Assembly: GCA_951828385.1 (NCBI GenBank)
Contig: OX639973.1
Span: 2,657,200-2,721,199, forward strand
Origin: an uncultured Poribacteria bacterium
Lineage (GTDB): Bacteria; Poribacteria; WGA-4E; WGA-3G
Direction: 5' to 3'
Length of the DNA stretch: 64,000 nt
The notes under the pieces are model-generated. The model was not told the origin of the DNA. It did not search any database and worked only from the letters and a program-made list of their open reading frames with translations. Each line of letters begins with the position of its first letter. Position 1 is the first letter of the stretch. Of the stretch, positions 62,616 to 64,000 are shown piece after piece. A program made the translations under genes and the position numbers.

Positions 62616-62871
62616 AATACAATTCACCAACAAGGCACAAACACATTATAACAGCCTTGATGCGAATATGACACGCCGAATCAACAGAGCAATCGATCAG
62701 TTAGTCCAGAACCCATTCTTTGGACCCAATATCGCCAAACTCAAAGGGTCCAACACGAGACGATATCGCTATCGTGTTGGAAACTATAGGATCATCTATG
62801 AAGTAGATACACAACATCAAAAATGCTTTGTCATAAGTATCTCCACGCGTGGAAGATCATATCATCCTTAA
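62596..62871 (+). CDS. RelE/ParE-family toxin
   Basis: 91 residues. Core ATRRINRAIDQLVQNP-like segment (MTRRINRAIDQLVQNPFFG), KLKGSNTRRYRYRVGNYRIIYEVD and the terminal VISISTRGRSYH are typical RelE/ParE-like. Such toxins cleave mRNA at the ribosome or poison gyrase. Encoded downstream and overlapping its antitoxin, the usual order. Confidence 0.88.
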   Translation: MLSVTFEIQFTNKAQTHYNSLDANMTRRINRAIDQLVQNPFFGPNIAKLKGSNTRRYRYRVGNYRIIYEVDTQHQKCFVISISTRGRSYHP

Positions 62872-63006
62872 TCCAACACCATAGGATCCGAGCATAGACC
62901 TAACTTCTTAGAGGCATCATGTCAAGAACACGCAGTTACTAACATCTCCCGCTTTCAAAACCTCTCTGAGCTTTCAAACGTGTCTCTGACACAGGAGAAA
63001 TTACTT

Positions 63007-64000
63007 ATGCCACGCACATACAAAGCCTGTCTCGTCGGATGTGGACGGATGGGCGCGACCATCGACGATGAAGTCGCAGGACGACCCGACAGTTTTATAT
63101 GGCAACCCTTCTCACACGCCGCTGCAGCCGTCGCATGTGAGCGGACTGACCTCGTTGCTGTTTCCGATGTCTTTGAGGAGAAAGCTGAAGCCATCAGAAA
63201 ACGCTACGGCGCCGAACGCGCCTATACAGATTATCAAGAGATGATTGAAAAAGAGAAACCCGACATCATCTGTCTCGCCACGCGTCCCGGTCCACACGCC
63301 GACATTACTGTTTTTGCTGCCGAGAACAACGTCAAGGGTATCTACTGCGAAAAACCGCTCTGCTGCTCTATGGAAGAGGCAGACATCATGGTAGATGTCG
63401 TCCAAAAGCACGGTGTCAAATTCAACTACGGCACGCAGCGTCGCTATATGCCGATCTACCGCAAGGTACGAGAACTCGTCGATGCCGGCGAAATCGGTAA
63501 TGTGCTCTGCACCATCGCCCAGTACGGTGCCGGTTCTGCGCTCTGGGGCTTAACGCACGCCGCCGATATGCTCCTCTTCCTCGCCGGTGACCCAGAGGTA
63601 GACTTCGTTCAAGGCGCGATTATATGCAATGATTCAGATTGGGATGGCAACCGTCTCAATGCCGATCCGGGTATTGCTTGCGGCTACATCCGCTATTCCA
63701 ACGGGGTTCACGGCTATAATACCGCAGGCACCGGCCCCGAATATGAGGTCTGCGGTACGAGTGGCAAGATCCGTATCCAGAACAACAGCAGAGAAATCCA
63801 ATTCCGTAAAAAGGACGGCACCTTCTTTGAAGAGGTACCCTTTCCAGAGACATCCCGCGCGACAGGCACCGTGATGGGTATCACAGACATTGCCGAAGCA
63901 CTCGACGAAGACCGCGAAACCAAGGGACCCGTTCATCTTGCGCGTCGTAGTCAGGAAACGCTCATGGGCATGATTGAATCGCATCGACTCGGTGGCAAGC
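63007..64000 (+). CDS. Gfo/Idh/MocA family oxidoreductase (runs off the window)
   Basis: Opens at ATG 63007 (CAGGAG 8 nt upstream) and is open to the end (331 codons visible). Rossmann motif LVGCGRMGATIDD, then VSDVFEEKAEA, LATRPGPHADI, YCEKPLCCS. The family's C-terminal domain begins RRYMPIYRKVRELVDAGEIGNV. A third member of the family in this cluster; the 3' end is outside the window. Confidence 0.9.
   Translation, partial: MPRTYKACLVGCGRMGATIDDEVAGRPDSFIWQPFSHAAAAVACERTDLVAVSDVFEEKAEAIRKRYGAERAYTDYQEMIEKEKPDIICLATRPGPHADITVFAAENNVKGIYCEKPLCCSMEEADIMVDVVQKHGVKFNYGTQRRYMPIYRKVRELVDAGEIGNVLCTIAQYGAGSALWGLTHAADMLLFLAGDPEVDFVQGAIICNDSDWDGNRLNADPGIACGYIRYSNGVHGYNTAGTGPEYEVCGTSGKIRIQNNSREIQFRKKDGTFFEEVPFPETSRATGTVMGITDIAEALDEDRETKGPVHLARRSQETLMGMIESHRLGGK

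Overview
The window looks like a chromosomal segment of an uncultured bacterium, most likely a member of Candidatus Poribacteria or a close relative. This is inferred from the gene mix, not from a marker-gene comparison. The signs are: secreted leucine-rich-repeat proteins ending in a FlgD-like domain with the motif NYPNPFNPETWIPY, together with cohesin and dockerin modules; clustered phytanoyl-CoA-dioxygenase-family and Gfo/Idh/MocA genes; a sulfatase-family protein with a PTxPxR active-site motif; and DUF6785-like and Uma2 genes. Starts are ATG, GTG and TTG with clear Shine-Dalgarno sites. Many promoters read TTGACA-17-TATAAT or TTGACA-17-TAACAT.

Layout. 1-1,680: an interrupted secreted-peptide ORF, a 122-bp MITE, and dnaN (minus). 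1,832-9,512 (plus): a polytopic membrane protein, then a GldA/GldF/GldG-like ABC transporter operon with a DUF4340 protein and a SIMPL lipoprotein. 9,558-15,681 (minus): a surface-polymer O-acetylation cluster (AlgI-like MBOAT, two AlgJ/AlgX-like proteins, and a PepSY-SGNH protein). 15,693-17,462: a type II restriction-modification pair. 17,623-22,303 (minus): DUF151 nuclease, flotillin with its OB-fold partner, a PH-like protein, then ssrA (tmRNA) and smpB side by side. 22,521-24,862 (plus): hflX, a zinc-ribbon protein and a sugar-phosphate isomerase-like protein. tRNA-Leu(CAA) lies at 25.1 kb.

27,649-36,438 (minus) is a defence region. It has a two-gene operon of a stand-alone SIR2-like NADase and a 1,353-residue P-loop (STAND-like) NTPase with a long helical-repeat C-terminus, followed upstream by a single-chain nuclease-methyltransferase (type IIG/ISP-like). 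This operon is the best candidate for a poorly described system. Small unknown genes, an ASRT-like protein and a TPR-DUF433 fusion follow at 36.6-38.6 kb. 38,637-45,605 holds two large secreted LRR proteins, one combining c-type haem motifs, LRRs, two cohesin-like domains, a dockerin and a FlgD-like C-terminus. 45,982-55,957 (minus) carries a double-length YibE/F protein, uvrC, Uma2, trmB, a nucleoside-sugar epimerase-like gene and a GlnD-like protein. 56,165-64,000 (plus) is a catabolic cluster of three Gfo/Idh/MocA oxidoreductases, three phytanoyl-CoA-dioxygenase-family proteins and the sulfatase-like protein, with a RelE-type toxin-antitoxin pair inserted before the last oxidoreductase.

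The intergenic DNA is rich in small repeats: TA-target MITEs with TAGTA...TACTA ends (one has its empty site preserved elsewhere in the window), a REP-like family with the core GGTAGGTGCGGTT, and AACTG/AACTA-rich tracts.
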